DNA of 64,000 bases from Schistosoma mansoni (Eukaryota; Platyhelminthes; Trematoda; Strigeidida; Schistosomatidae): assembly GCF_000237925.1 (NCBI RefSeq), contig NC_031495.1:35472062-35536061 (forward strand), in the 5' to 3' direction. Shown here piece by piece: positions 11,308 to 22,525 of the stretch. The notes under the pieces are model-generated. The model was not told the DNA's origin, ran no database searches, and was given only the letters and a program-made list of their open reading frames with translations. Positions within the stretch are counted from its first letter, which is position 1. The number at the start of each line of letters is the position of its first letter. Both the position numbers and the translations under genes were made by a program.

Positions 11308-13280
11308 CTAAGAAAGCAATTCACAATTATGGTGTATAGTTCGGTGATGTTTTTAGCCTGCAATTTTATTAAATGAAATTGAATTATTTCAGTCAGCCAA
11401 TCTGATGACGGTATTTTACTTCGAAAAAAGGCACAAAATGAATTTCACAATAAATTTGCACATCGCAGTATGATATTACGATTGTACGTGTGCATGCCAG
11501 GGCAAAATAAGTCATATAGGATACCTGCTTATTTTAGTAATAAGAAGAGGTAGGCTGTATAATCAAAATTCATCTCATTGTCTGTGTGTGTCAAGATATC
11601 TGTGTGTTTACAATGGCCTATTACAAATAGGGAGATTGGCCGAAACCTCGTAATCGATACTGTGTGCATTGAGTGTCAAAGAATAATAGTAAAAGAAAGT
11701 AGGTGGTTAAATTTTATGAAACATTACTTTATACGCAGCTGTAATTAAGCCTACAATGTATTTAAATATCATGGCATTTCCTAATTTCATTTGGAAGATA
11801 AGTAATTAATAAGTTTGATTCAAGCAACTATGTTTACTGAAGTGTCTAAATGACGGTAAAATAAATAGGCTGATCTTATTTTCAAATAGAATTTTGGTTA
11901 TATCACATTAATTTATTAGTTGATTTATTTAGATTATTATCCAGCATTTCGGACCATATGATTTAGATTAGAAATTTTCTTATAATGTATTATACATTTC
12001 ATTGTTTAATAACTCCATGAAATATGGTCAATCTAGTAACCAGACGAACGTCATAGTGAAAAACAGAATTAAAACATTTATTGTTAACTTCCACTTGCTT
12101 CAATAATAATTTCTTGTAATACTGAAATTTTTCTTCTAAACTACATAAATTTGAGGTGGTATTTTTGAACTCTTCAAAGCCCTACAAAGAGATAAGATCA
12201 CTAGAATAGGTTGGAATCTTTAATCAGGAATACAACTCTCCAATTTACATAGTTTTGAAGGTTGTGTTGGTTATGTTTACTGTTGCTGGTCAATGCAAAG
12301 TAATACTGACCTGTTACTGTGCGGCAGTCAACTTAATATTACCTAATAAGCTCGATCATCAATAATGCGAGAGAATGAGAATAATAGTGGCAACCTGGTT
12401 ACGAGTTGTAAGTGATATAGATTTTACCAGATAGGTAGACTTCATCTGAAATTTCGTGAAAATAATTAAAAGTAAAATGATACTTCAGTATAAAACAAAA
12501 TCCTAAATTAGATTTAATAGAAAAATACAGATTCAGTAACCCAGTAGCTTTCAACACTAGCCTAACTAGTAATGGATGTGTTATAGGCACTGTTCAACAC
12601 GAAATAACATTTCCTGGAGGATCAGGAGAATTCAATGAGTTTTTATCAACTGTTTTATCTTATTTTTTACTGATTTACTCACTCAACATCACATTTTGCT
12701 AAACCTTATCTTCATAATCAACAAATCTCTAAAAATGAGTACATTTCGAGACTGAATAAATGTCATACATCAGAGAAGGGATTTTCGTGGTAATATAAGT
12801 AACTGAATAATTTCCACGGAGATTTTATTGTAATAAAACTGTTATCACTAGAGTTAATAATAGTTTCATTAAAAGTCATCTATTTGCTTATTCCTCATTC
12901 TCATACTCAGCATAAACTGTATAAAGTAAAATGTGTTCAAACTTAGTAACTTCAAGTTTTGTGTAACAGTTTCTGGTCAGTTCATCATAAATACACTTAA
13001 AAATATATTACTTAAATCAATTCCCGGTTGATTCTTTTGTATAACACAATAATAAATGAAACACCCCAAAAATGTCAACCTTTTGCTATTTCTCATTAAA
13101 AAAAGAAACAATTTTCTCTATGCGGTGAGTTTTACACAAATTAGTGTTCATTTTTCAATTAATTCATGCTATAATGTATTCAATCATACTATCAGAATGA
13201 TAATTATTAAATAGTTCTTTACTAACAGCTTTATTTCAACCGTTCTGATGTAAATATGATAGTCATGTTCTTGAACAATT
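11308..13280. other. Upstream flank of the kettin-like gene; no feature recognised
   Basis: AT-rich DNA with no long ORF and no match to the repeat families described here. It would hold any promoter or 5' noncoding exon of the kettin-like gene, but no element can be pinned down by eye. Confidence 0.5.
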
Positions 13281-13630
13281 TCATCAAGAGGTATTTCCTG
13301 AAGTTCTAGTGATAAGCAGAGATCAGTGGAGTTCAACTGGGTCTCTTGTCAGGTAGTAACTCACTGAAGACAATAGTGGATGTGCCGCTCAATTTTGTGA
13401 ATTAGTTGAAGCTAGACATTAACACTGTTGGATGCCGGCTCAGTGTTCTAGGAGTAAAGCGTTCGCGCGCGAGACTTATAGGTTCTGGGTTCGAATCTTG
13501 AGAGGTGGGATCGTGGATGTGCACTGCTGAGTAGTCCCACAATAGGACGAAACGGGTGTCCAGTGCTTCCAGGTTTTCCATGGTTGTCTAGCTTCAATTG
13601 ACTAATGATTTCAACCATTAAAATTTCTTA
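13281..13630 (+). mobile_element. SINE-B monomer, hammerhead core mutated
   Basis: Starts near AAGAGGTATTTCCTG and proceeds through the tRNA-like head (GGCTCAGTG, GGGTTCGAATC) to the hammerhead and the terminal TGATTTCAACCATTAAAATT. The core reads CTGAGTA, so the essential G8 is U. Stem III is also weakened (ACGG/GTGT). Predicted inactive. Confidence 0.5.
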
Positions 13631-14318
13631 AGTCTAAAATTTAAACATTTTAGAGAAAATGGATATTTCTGAACCATTGAAACACTTAAAATGCAAAACC
13701 AAACCTCATAATAATGCTTTACAACAGGTATTCTGAGATAGTTTTCATATAGTAAATCTACTAACCAAGTTATATAAACTTTGTTTTCTGAATAACTAAG
13801 TCAGTCAAACAATAACTTAATGACATAATACTTAGGAATGAAGTACGTCTGTTGATATTAACCTTTTTAAAAATCAATGAAATTTAGTCCATTTAATGTC
13901 ATGTTCTTAACGAACTGATTTACATTTGGATTAGGTTAGTCGTTTGTTACTACAAGACAATAAATAAATGTGACAAAACAGTTAATGTAAAATAATCATT
14001 TCCGACTTCGCATAATAACTTGACATTCATATAAACATTCAAAGATTATTCAGTGCACCTCTATTGATTAACATCACCTAATTTGTAAAACTGTTTAAGC
14101 ATTATTAAATACAGATAATCATAAATCTAATGGTACCATTGGTCTTTATTTCGTTATTAGAAATTCGATAATTTTGCACATTTATTTTTACTTCTAAACT
14201 TAAAGTGAACTACAGAATTCAGATATAAGATCTAAGTAAGTAAAGTTAAATTATTATTTACTTCGATTGATGGTATTTTTATTAGATTATTGAAAATCCC
14301 TAATAAACTACGTAATGA

Positions 14319-15018
14319 TTACTTACTTACTTACGCCTGTTACTCCCAATGGAGCATAGACCGCCAACCAGCATTCTCCAACCCACTCTGTCCTGGGCTT
14401 TCTTTTCTAATTCTATCCAATTTTTGTTTATTCTTCCCATGTCTGTCTCCATTTCTCAGCGTGATGTGTTTTTGGTCTTCCTCTTTTCGTTTGACCTTCA
14501 GGATTCCATGTGAGTGTTTGCCTTGTGACGCAGTCAGCTGCTTTCCTCAATGTGTGCCCTATCGACTTTCAGCTCTTCTTCCTGACTTCTCCCTCCGCTA
14601 AAATCTGGTTTGTTCTCTTCCACAGCAGGTTGTTGTTGATAGTGTCTGGCCAACGGATCCGAAGTATTTTGCCTAGACAACTGTTAATAAACACTTGTAT
14701 CTTCTGAATGATGGCGTTCTTAGTTCCCTAAGTTTCCACCTTATACAGTAGAATTGTCTTGACATTTGTATTGAAAATTCTGACATTGGTGTTGGTTGAT
14801 AAATGTTTTGAGTTCCAAGTGTTCTTCAGTTGTAAATATGCTGCTCTCGCTTTGCTGATCCGCCCCCTCACATCTGTATCAGATCCACCGTGTTCATCGA
14901 CGATGCTGCCCAGATATGTAAAGGTCTTCACATCCTCCAAAACTTCGCCGTCAAGTGTAATTCGATTGGTGCATGCTGTATGGTATCGGAGAGTCTTGTT
15001 TTTCCCTTTGTTTGGACA
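14319..15018 (-). mobile_element. RTE-clade LINE (SR2/Perere-3-like) 3' fragment
   Basis: The minus strand encodes the region after the RT domain. It includes TLDGEVLEDVKTFTYLGS, then ARAAYLQLKNTWNSK and FNTNVKTILLY, and ends in degraded [13 protein letters not shown]. Several frameshifts and stops interrupt it. The 3' end is a short GTAA repeat (plus strand TTACTTACTTAC at 14323-14334), typical of RTE tails. The plus-strand ORFs here are antisense shadows. The fragment is 5'-truncated, with no RT catalytic core. Confidence 0.5.
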
Positions 15019-16003
15019 CTAGTTCACTATCACTTATTTATATTAATAATGTAGCTATTACTCCATGTAACTTAATACTTGACAATAGCTGAATAGTTAC
15101 CTTTCTTGTCACTTCTAGAAATATAAATAAACAACAACAATGTCGCTTAATTTTATGCACAAAAAGAAAGGAAATGTAAACACAAAGTGATAACAATCTA
15201 TATAAAAAGAAATCAGATATATTCCCTTACCTATTACATGAAACAAATTCTTCTAAAATGTGTACATAAATTATTATAAACCTTCAATCAATATTCCTGT
15301 ATCTACACAGACATAGTAAAGGGAATAATATTGATCTAAATTATCTGTGTCCCAGTTTATCCTTGTTGTTTTTTTTCTTTTTTTTGTGTGGTTAAAATGT
15401 ACCAATGATTCATCGTCTAAGTATGTAAACATTAATGAAATACCAAAAAATAAACGAAAATAGATTTTTATCAGAAAATCTTTTCATTAACATACACAAG
15501 CATAGACCTATTCAGAAAAAGAATCCAGAACACAGAGTATAATATCAACCTTGTAATAGCGGATTTTTAGAAAAAACTGGCAATAAATTTTTTTGGGTTT
15601 GTTTATTTTTGAGAAAATGTCATAAAATATTTTGGTTTTAATTCGTTAATGGTTGTTTTAAGAAAAAAAAAAAGGAAACAAAACTATTTGCACTAAAAGC
15701 ATTACATAACATATATTCTTTTAATAGTTTTCTACCAAGATACTTGAATGTCACCCATCTTTTATTGTCCATCAATACATCAGTGAATATTACAGTATGT
15801 AAACGTTAATTTAAACTAAAAGAAAGAAAAAAGAATAAGTATTCCAACATAGATACTACTATGTTTATTATGTAATTTATGATGACATTGAAGTTTGTTC
15901 TTTTGAATCAATAGAATGATGTTTTTTTAATTCTATTCTTAGTATAAAAATTAAGCTAATATTTGTTGTAATCATTTCTAATTTTTTAAATAGAATTTAA
16001 TTT
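15019..16003. other. Unassigned AT-rich DNA
   Basis: Contains homopolymer T and A runs (near 15367-15390 and 15661-15676) and no ORF or repeat family recognised. Confidence 0.5.
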
Positions 16004-16190
16004 TAATAGTTCAGATCATGAGTCATTTGAAGCTAGAACACCATTAAAAACCTGGAAGCACTGGACAACCGTTTTATTCTATTGTGGGACTCCTCAGCAA
16101 TGAGCATCTACGATCCCCCCCTCGAGAGATTCGAACCCAGGACCTATCAGTCTCTCGCGTGAGCGCTTAACCTCTAATAATCTGATTACT
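16004..16190 (-). mobile_element. SINE-B monomer, hammerhead G12 region lost
   Basis: On the minus strand CTGAGGA is intact, but the GGAC-GAAA segment has become GAATAAAA, removing the catalytic GAAA context. The tRNA-like head is truncated after CTCTAATAATCTG. Predicted inactive. Confidence 0.5.
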
Positions 16191-16959
16191 ACAAATAAAT
16201 GTAACTTAGATGAAATAAAAAAATGCGCATGTATTTATCACAAATAATAGTTTATTAAAAACAGATTTTCAATGTAAAAGTAATCATTAGATTCATATAG
16301 GATTGTGATTTATTCAATGTAGTACAAATCCATCCAATAACTATTCTTAACACTTAAGCAAATATTCATTAACATTTCATTATACTACTAACAGAGAAAT
16401 CAATGGTATAAATGTGTTTACAAAAAAATCAGGAAAAGCGAGTCTTCATTTGAAACATCAATAAAGATAATTCTAGAGAGAAGGGAAGGCACGAGACTAC
16501 TAACGATATGAGCTATAAATATGTGCCGTCATATAAACATGTGCTGCCTTTAATCGTTGTTTATCGAGTGACTTTTAAAGTGCTTCTTTGTTTTTATATC
16601 CTTTATAACGAAGTAACGTAAGTACATTTAAAATCGTCTCAAAAATCCACTAATAGTAATGGAACTGACGTTAGATAAAAATATTATCAATCGACTTAAT
16701 AAACCAAATAAACTGCAGTCTATATACTAATTCATGTGGATAATTAAAATAACCAATTTTGCCATTGAATAAAGAGAATTCAACTAAGAAAATTTTCTTT
16801 TTTATCCTTCTATGGACATATATTTTCCATATAACTATAAATATAAATGTACAGCTTAGGTAAGTGATTTCTTTGGAAACAAAGTTTTCCTCTCTGAATT
16901 CTCTTCGTTTTTATTTATGTTTATAAAGTTGAAACTATTCGGTAAACATGACTATGAAG

Positions 16960-17290
16960 ACTCAGTCAGTCAGTCTGTCATGATCAATAAAGATCGTGAC
17001 ATAAATAAGCATTATCCTACGTTTCCAAACCTTATCATTATTAAAAGGGTTGTCAATGATTATGAGAAAGATTAAGTACTGAAGAATACTGTCCAAAAAA
17101 GTGATGAGTTCGAGAAATAAAAAGTATGAAACAGTTCTGAAGATCAATGCTCACGAGAAAATATAGAGTGTATACATCTGCACCACAGCGACCGTTTCTG
17201 ACCTACATCATACTACGTCTCTAAACATAGGTTCAGGTTGTCTTGAGACATACATGGTGATGACATCTATGAGATGTAAATAGCTTATAC
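16960..17290 (+). repeat. Dispersed repeat C, diverged copy
   Basis: Opens with CAGTCAGTCAGTC and later has GAGTGTATACATCTGCACC, matching GAGTGTATACACCTGCGCC at about 37408 in repeat C copy 2. No coding capacity is visible. Element class unknown. Confidence 0.5.
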
Positions 17291-17659
17291 TTAAGAACGT
17301 TTCAGCAAACAAGCAGTTGGTTATTGTATAAATGAAAATCAATCGAAAAGTTAGGTTCCCTTATTATTAAAATACCTTAAGTGAATACATTTAACAACGT
17401 ATTGACCAATTGGATTTATCAAATTGTTTTTTCATCTTCTTTGAATTCCAGAGATTAAGTCATCAGTACTAAACACAGTTGCTACATATATTTTCTGATT
17501 ATAAATCCATCTAGGAAATTATACTGGGTATTTAGTAAATTCATTAAATGTTTGTATAAATTGTTCTATTAACACAATATCTATGTTAATAGAATAAATA
17601 ATATTGATTTAAGCTGGATGAATCTATAATCAATAATTTTTAACTCATATTGATTTACT

Positions 17660-17970
17660 ATACATAATTGAACCAAATTCCAACGGAGGAAGAAATCAGG
17701 AAGAGGTGGTGGAAGTGAATAGCACACACATTGAGGAAATCACCCAGCTGCATCACAAGGCAAGCCCTCACACGTAATCCTGAAGGCCAAAGGAGAAGAG
17801 GAATATCAAAGAACACATTACGCCGAGAGATGGAGACAGACATGAGAAGAATAAACAAAAATTGGATAGAATTAGAAAGGAAGGCCCAGGACAGAGTGGG
17901 TTGGAGAATGCTGGTTGGCGGTCTATGCTCCATTGGGAGTCACAGGCGTAAGTAATTAATACATAATTGA
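17660..17970 (+). mobile_element. RTE LINE 3' end with 12-base target-site duplication
   Basis: 5'-truncated insertion encoding the last part of the [23 protein letters not shown], then [18 protein letters not shown] and [14 protein letters not shown]. It ends at a short GTAA-type tail. ATACATAATTGA at 17660-17671 is repeated exactly at 17959-17970. The reading frame is nearly intact over 90 codons, with one stop near its start, so the insertion is fairly recent. Confidence 0.5.
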
Positions 17971-18840
17971 CCAATTTAGTACAGTTAATAAGTTTCATTA
18001 CAAGAGTTATCATTCTACGGTCATAAAAACTCATAGATTTATGCGATCCTACGTCAAAGAGCTTTGAGGTAATGCATAACTTAATCATAACTACAATGAC
18101 TGTACGTTACCCTATGATTTGAAAATGAATTTAGGTCAATGTCAACACGTGATGCAAGCGTATGAAGAAATAAACAATTCACTGAAGTAAACAAATTTGT
18201 TTTGTCACAATATTCATTAGTTAATGTAAAAGTATTTTACTACCTAGTAACATTTACTTAGAATCTATAATCAAGTAAATATTTTATACGCAAAACATCA
18301 CAGCAGTACTTCTGATAAAAATTTTGTTGATTGTCATTAGTTAGACTTTATGTTCTTGTTACTATATTTAGCACTTGATTAGAATGATTCTAGAAAAGTA
18401 TCATCATATCTGTTATCAACCAAAAATGAGATAACCCTAACATAAACAGATAACCTTTTTTAGTTTCATCATAATAGATAAAAAATAAAAATAATTCTGT
18501 GAACAAACTTGTAGTTCACATTATCATTGAATGAATATTTTATTGAAATATCCTCCTATGTATTTTAATAGATGTAGAATCGGTTGTACAGTTGATTGAC
18601 TGTTTTTTTTGTTTTCTTAAATACCGTATGATAAATTTATGAGAAAAATAAATAAACTACCATATGGTGATCTGGATAGTTATGTGCTATTGGAATTATA
18701 TTGACGGAATGAAATTTCTGTAATATAATTAATGAAACTTTCTTATATTTTATTTATTATTATTATTTATTTATTTATTATTATTTTATTTGTTATATTC
18801 GTTTTTGTCTCAAATCCCAATCTATGAAATGGTCATTTGA
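17971..18840. other. Unassigned AT-rich DNA with TTA/TTTA tract
   Basis: No coding exon recognised. A low-complexity TTATTATTATTTATTTATT tract runs from about 18750 to 18793. Confidence 0.5.
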
Positions 18841-18844
18841 TGTC

Positions 18845-19165
18845 AGAAGGGGTTTTGTGGAGATTTTAGTATTTTTCATACTTAAAATTATGAGTCAGTT
18901 GAAGCTAGACCACCATGGAAAATATGGAAGCGCTGGATGACCGTTTCGTCTTATTGTGGGACTACTCAGCAGTGCTCACCTAGGACCTACTAGTCTCGCT
19001 CCAGAGCGCTTAATCACTAGACCACTGAGCCAGCATCTGATGGTGTTAATGTCTAACTTCAACCAATCCATCGAGGAGTCCCACAATAGGACGAAATGGC
19101 CGTCCAGTGCTTCCAGGTTTTCCATAGTGATCTAGCATCAATCGACTCATGATCATTTGAAAGTT
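18845..19165. mobile_element. SINE-B inverted dimer, second arm truncated
   Basis: The left arm (hammerhead on minus) runs through the tRNA-like head to CAACCAATCCAT, then joins the distal half of a plus-orientation unit at CGAGGAGTCCC. The left core reads CTGAGTA on the minus strand, the same G8-to-U change as at 13.5 kb. The right core has lost its first nucleotides (TCGAGGA). Both are predicted inactive. Confidence 0.5.
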
Positions 19166-19253
19166 GAAAGAAAAACGGACTTTTATCAGGTTGTTCTTCT
19201 CTGAAAGCAATAGCTGAACATGATTAAATAATAGCTTTTCACGAAACGTATTG

Positions 19254-19591
19254 TGTTGGGATGACCCTGCATTTTTCTCGCAAGCGACATGACAAGCTCA
19301 GGGGTCATCAAGGAGCATTTCAACCAATCAGCGATTAATTAGAAGTTATGTTACTAAAATAATGAAAATGGAAAAGTCACATGTGGAGATCCTGATTGGC
19401 TGATTGATACACTGCTATTATGTTTAGCAGTATTCTAGAACTTTCAGTAAAACTCAAGGACTCTTAAATTACTGTAAAATTCCTATATTTTCTGTACATA
19501 AATGAACCTTGTAGTAAAGTGTTTCTCTAATACTCGTGTCTTCTCTCTGGTCTTTAAGTCGCTGAGTAGTGCTACTGGGGTTCAACCAACA
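19254..19591 (+). repeat. Candidate solitary LTR
   Basis: 338 bases bounded by TGTTGGG and CCAACA, an inverted terminal pair typical of LTRs. Inside are two similar tracts (CCAATCAGCGA, and the inverse-like GATTGGCTGATTG), a stretch ATAAATGAACCTTGTAG that could be a polyadenylation region, and a C/T-rich end. The length is like schistosome gypsy-type LTRs such as Boudicca. No matching 4-5 base target duplication was seen, and no gag/pol lies nearby. Confidence 0.5.
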
Positions 19592-19894
19592 AGAAGTATC
19601 AAAGTGTACTTGTAATTTATTAGTTTTTTAAAACTTGAGTAACCTTATGTTAGCCATTAGGTTATAAGACGAAAGAAGGGAATCTTCGCAAATAAATTCC
19701 TCAATTGTTGTCATGGGTCTAATAAAAATACTTCATTGACACTATTAAAGTTATTTTCATAATCTGAGATCAAGATTTAAATTTGGTTGTCGTCAACAAC
19801 CTAAGTGAATAAACTTCTGAACAGAAAAAAGTTTCACATCTTCCAAAAAATGTAAGTTTCCGTTGTGTAATGTAATTTTATACCTTTTTTGACA

Positions 19895-20045
19895 AAATTT
19901 TAGTTGTTTTATGGTTGAAATCATGAGTCAATTGAAGCTAGACCACCATGGAAAACCTGGAAGCACTGGACGGCAGTTTCGTCTTATTGTGGGACTCATG
20001 ATTTCAACTATAAAATTACTAAAATCTTCACATAACCCACGTCCT
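19895..20045. mobile_element. SINE-B fold-back derivative joined to a full unit
   Basis: The left arm ATGGTTGAAATCATGAGTC and the right arm ACTCATGATTTCAACTATAA are inverted. The interior breaks off inside hammerhead stem II (GTGGGACT then CATGATT). It runs directly, without a gap, into the next SINE-B unit at 20046. Confidence 0.5.
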
Positions 20046-20445
20046 GATAATAATCATATGCTCACTAGTGACTGGCTCCAAGAGATATTTCCTGGAAACT
20101 AGTGAGAAGCAGTGATCAGTGGAGTTCAACTGGATCTGTTGTGAGATAGCAACTCATTGAAGACTATTAGCAGTTGCTTAATTTTGTGGATCGGTTGAAG
20201 TTAGAAAATTAATACCATCGGATGCCGGCTCAGTGGTCTACACGTTAAGAGATTGATAGGTTTTGGGTTCGAATCTCACGTGCGGGATCGTGATGCGCAG
20301 TGCTGAGGAGTCCCATACTGGAACGAAATAACCGTCTAGTGCTTCCAGGTTTTCCATGGTGGTCTAGCTTGGTCTAGCTTTCATTTGACTCCATAAAATT
20401 ACTAAAATCTCCACAAAGCCCCCCCTCCTTCTGATAAAAATTTAG
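20046..20445 (+). mobile_element. SINE-B full-length unit with near-intact hammerhead
   Basis: Runs from TCATATGCTCACTAGTGAC through CGGATGCCGGCTCAGTGG (A-box region) and GGGTTCGAATCTC (B box) to the hammerhead, then the terminal AAAATTACTAAAATCTCCAC and CCCTTCTGATAA. GGTCTAGCTT is duplicated in tandem near 20365. It defines the complete roughly 400-base unit order in this window. Confidence 0.5.
20296..20342 (+). ncRNA. Hammerhead ribozyme (SINE-B), core intact, stems weakened
   Basis: CTGAGGA, stem II GTCC/GGAAC, GAAA and cleavage-site C are present. Stem III (ATAA/CCGT) is largely unpaired, and stem I (GCAGTG against TAGTGC) has a mismatch. Weak or inactive. Confidence 0.5.
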
Positions 20446-21685
20446 TTGTCAACTGATCCTTAGTGACCACTTTCTTTATATGATGATATTCCACTAATTA
20501 AATCACTATAATGTATAAAAATAAGAAAGACCAAGATTAGTAAAATATATTTAAGACGTAAAAGATCTGTTAACAGGTAATCATATGACATACTTATAAA
20601 CTCTTAGTTAACTTGGATACACACTTTGAATTATTATTACATCACAAAAGTAGGTAAACTTTCAGTTGCTTAGTATGTATAACATATATTTCAGTAATAG
20701 TAATGTTTTTAAAATATCTTCTTATCCTCATAATTCAAACAAACAATGGTAAATATTTTGTACATCATTTTCATTTAAAACATCTAAGAAACAAATAAAT
20801 AAATAAATGTTTATTTGGTATCTCTTAGTAACGGTGTACAGGAATAACAGCTACTTATTAACTACTATACAATTATATAGACTACTAGGTCATAGTGAAC
20901 AGAATTTTTTAAAAAAAGGCAATGATTAAATATATATTGAAATAATCATTTGCTTTAACGAATAAATTTTATTATTTTAAAACATTATACTATAGTATTA
21001 AAAGGTAATCATCTCAAATTTGCTATATCTCTTTCTCTCACTCATTCTCATCTTCATACTCTAACACACGCACACACTCTCTATTTCTACACTTCATTTC
21101 TTTTAAGTTTGTTTACTAATGTTTAAACACGAAATACGTTACAAGTATCCATTTAACTGACCAAAATAAAGAAATATGTAGATTGAACATGCGTGCCTAT
21201 ATACGTTGGAACTTTTGCTATTTCCTTCCATTTTTTTCTTTCATTCAGTTTTACAATAAAAGAATTTCAGGCCACATAAGATAATAATTAATTTCAAGTT
21301 AGTAGTATCATTCACATATATGGAGCTATCAGTACAGACAGTTAAAATAATAGATCATGATGTAGTCATTAAAAAATTGGTAGTCTTTAGAGAATATTGG
21401 AAACCATTACATTAGTGAATACAACAATGTTAAATGTCTATTATGTTTGTTATTATAAATGGCAGTACTTCCAATTAGAGCTTCTAAAATGTTCCATTAA
21501 ATTATGTACCACATTAGTAGTATTCATCATTTCAAGAAAAGAAAAATTTACGAAATGTGATAAATTCATCTTATTAATTCTTCATAGCTATCTTTAGTAT
21601 TCTGTTTATATTCGAATGCTAAATTTAGATGTAATTATTTTTTAACAGAAAGAAGATATAAATTAGTCTAATCATAATGATATTA
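20446..21685. other. Unassigned AT-rich DNA
   Basis: No coding exon, tRNA or shared repeat recognised. A short ORF at 21397-21597 has no family features. Confidence 0.5.
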
Positions 21686-21689
21686 TATT

Positions 21690-22005
21690 AATTACTGTCT
21701 CCGTTATTCACAGCCACATTTGGCTAAATGTGGTACAAATGTTATTTTCTATGTTATGGTACAATGTGGTCTGTTTAATTGGTATATAAACTCAGTATGT
21801 TTGAAATATAATGATTCATATTGCAGAGGCTCTTATTAATGTTCTGGACTTGACTGGTTGGGCTAGGCGGAAAGTGGGAATCTAGATTGCTCGTACGGGT
21901 TTTATAAGTCATTGGTCCGATCGATAAATCACTGTTCTCTAATTGGTGACATCGTCACGTCATATATTAAACAGGGCATCCAGGCGGTCACAAGTTATAA
22001 CACAT
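21690..22005 (+). repeat. LTR-like repeat D, copy 2
   Basis: Aligns throughout with 1865-2185 in the same orientation. Shared blocks are TACAAATGTTATTTTCTA, the TATA-like GGTATATAA and CAGTATGTTTGAAATA. The ends are TGTCTCCG and GTTATAACA. Confidence 0.5.
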
Positions 22006-22227
22006 TAAATTAATAATTATAAGTTTCTAAAAATAACTAATAGTTTAAAATATGCATTTTTTCATTGAAAAGAAAATTTTCTAGCAGTTTATTACTCAAT
22101 AAGTGAAAAGTGGTAGAAATGATTGGATTCGCAAACAATATATGCTGATACAAAGTAATGTTGGCTATAAATCAACTAATTGTAAAAAAAGAAAGCTGAT
22201 ATGATTAATCCAAAGTAAGTAATATAG

Positions 22228-22525
22228 ACAAAGATGGACAGTGACTAACAGTGGAATCCAGGATGCGCGTTTCGTCTTATTTGGGACTCGTCAGCTGAAT
22301 GTACCTGCATCTCAGAGTTGATGTTCACTCTGGGACTCAAACCCAGTATCTTTCACTCCAAATGCCATCGCATTATCCACTCAGCTTCTGAGTCCTGATG
22401 GCCACTTGCTTTTACAATGAGGTGAAGTTTGAATTCACATATGCCAATAAGAGACTGATCAATTGCAGTCCTAAACATCAATGGAAAGATTCAAACAAAC
22501 AATACCAAGGGAATTCAAAGTAAGT
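22228..22525 (-). mobile_element. SINE-A (Sm-alpha type) copy 2
   Basis: On the minus strand the B-box-like GGGTTTGAGTCCC precedes the hammerhead and GTCACTGTCCATC. The distal block AATAAGAGACTGATCAATTGC and AAACAAACAATACC closes the right side. No inverted left arm is present. Confidence 0.5.
22249..22310 (-). ncRNA. Hammerhead ribozyme, Sm-alpha type, core intact
   Basis: Minus strand: the GGTAC tertiary-contact element, stem I TCAG/CTGG with a wobble, CTGACGA (22294-22288), stem II GTCC/AGAC, GAAA (22273-22270), stem III ACGC/GCAT with one C-A mismatch, and cleavage-site C. Closest in this window to the published Schistosoma hammerhead. Probably active. Confidence 0.5.

Noticed and set aside
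14290-15022. Plus-strand ORFs of 103, 65 and 87 codons
   Set aside because: Antisense shadows of the minus-strand RTE fragment.
20200-20290. tRNA gene
   Set aside because: A- and B-box-like blocks belong to SINE heads; no cloverleaf with paired acceptor stem is evident.
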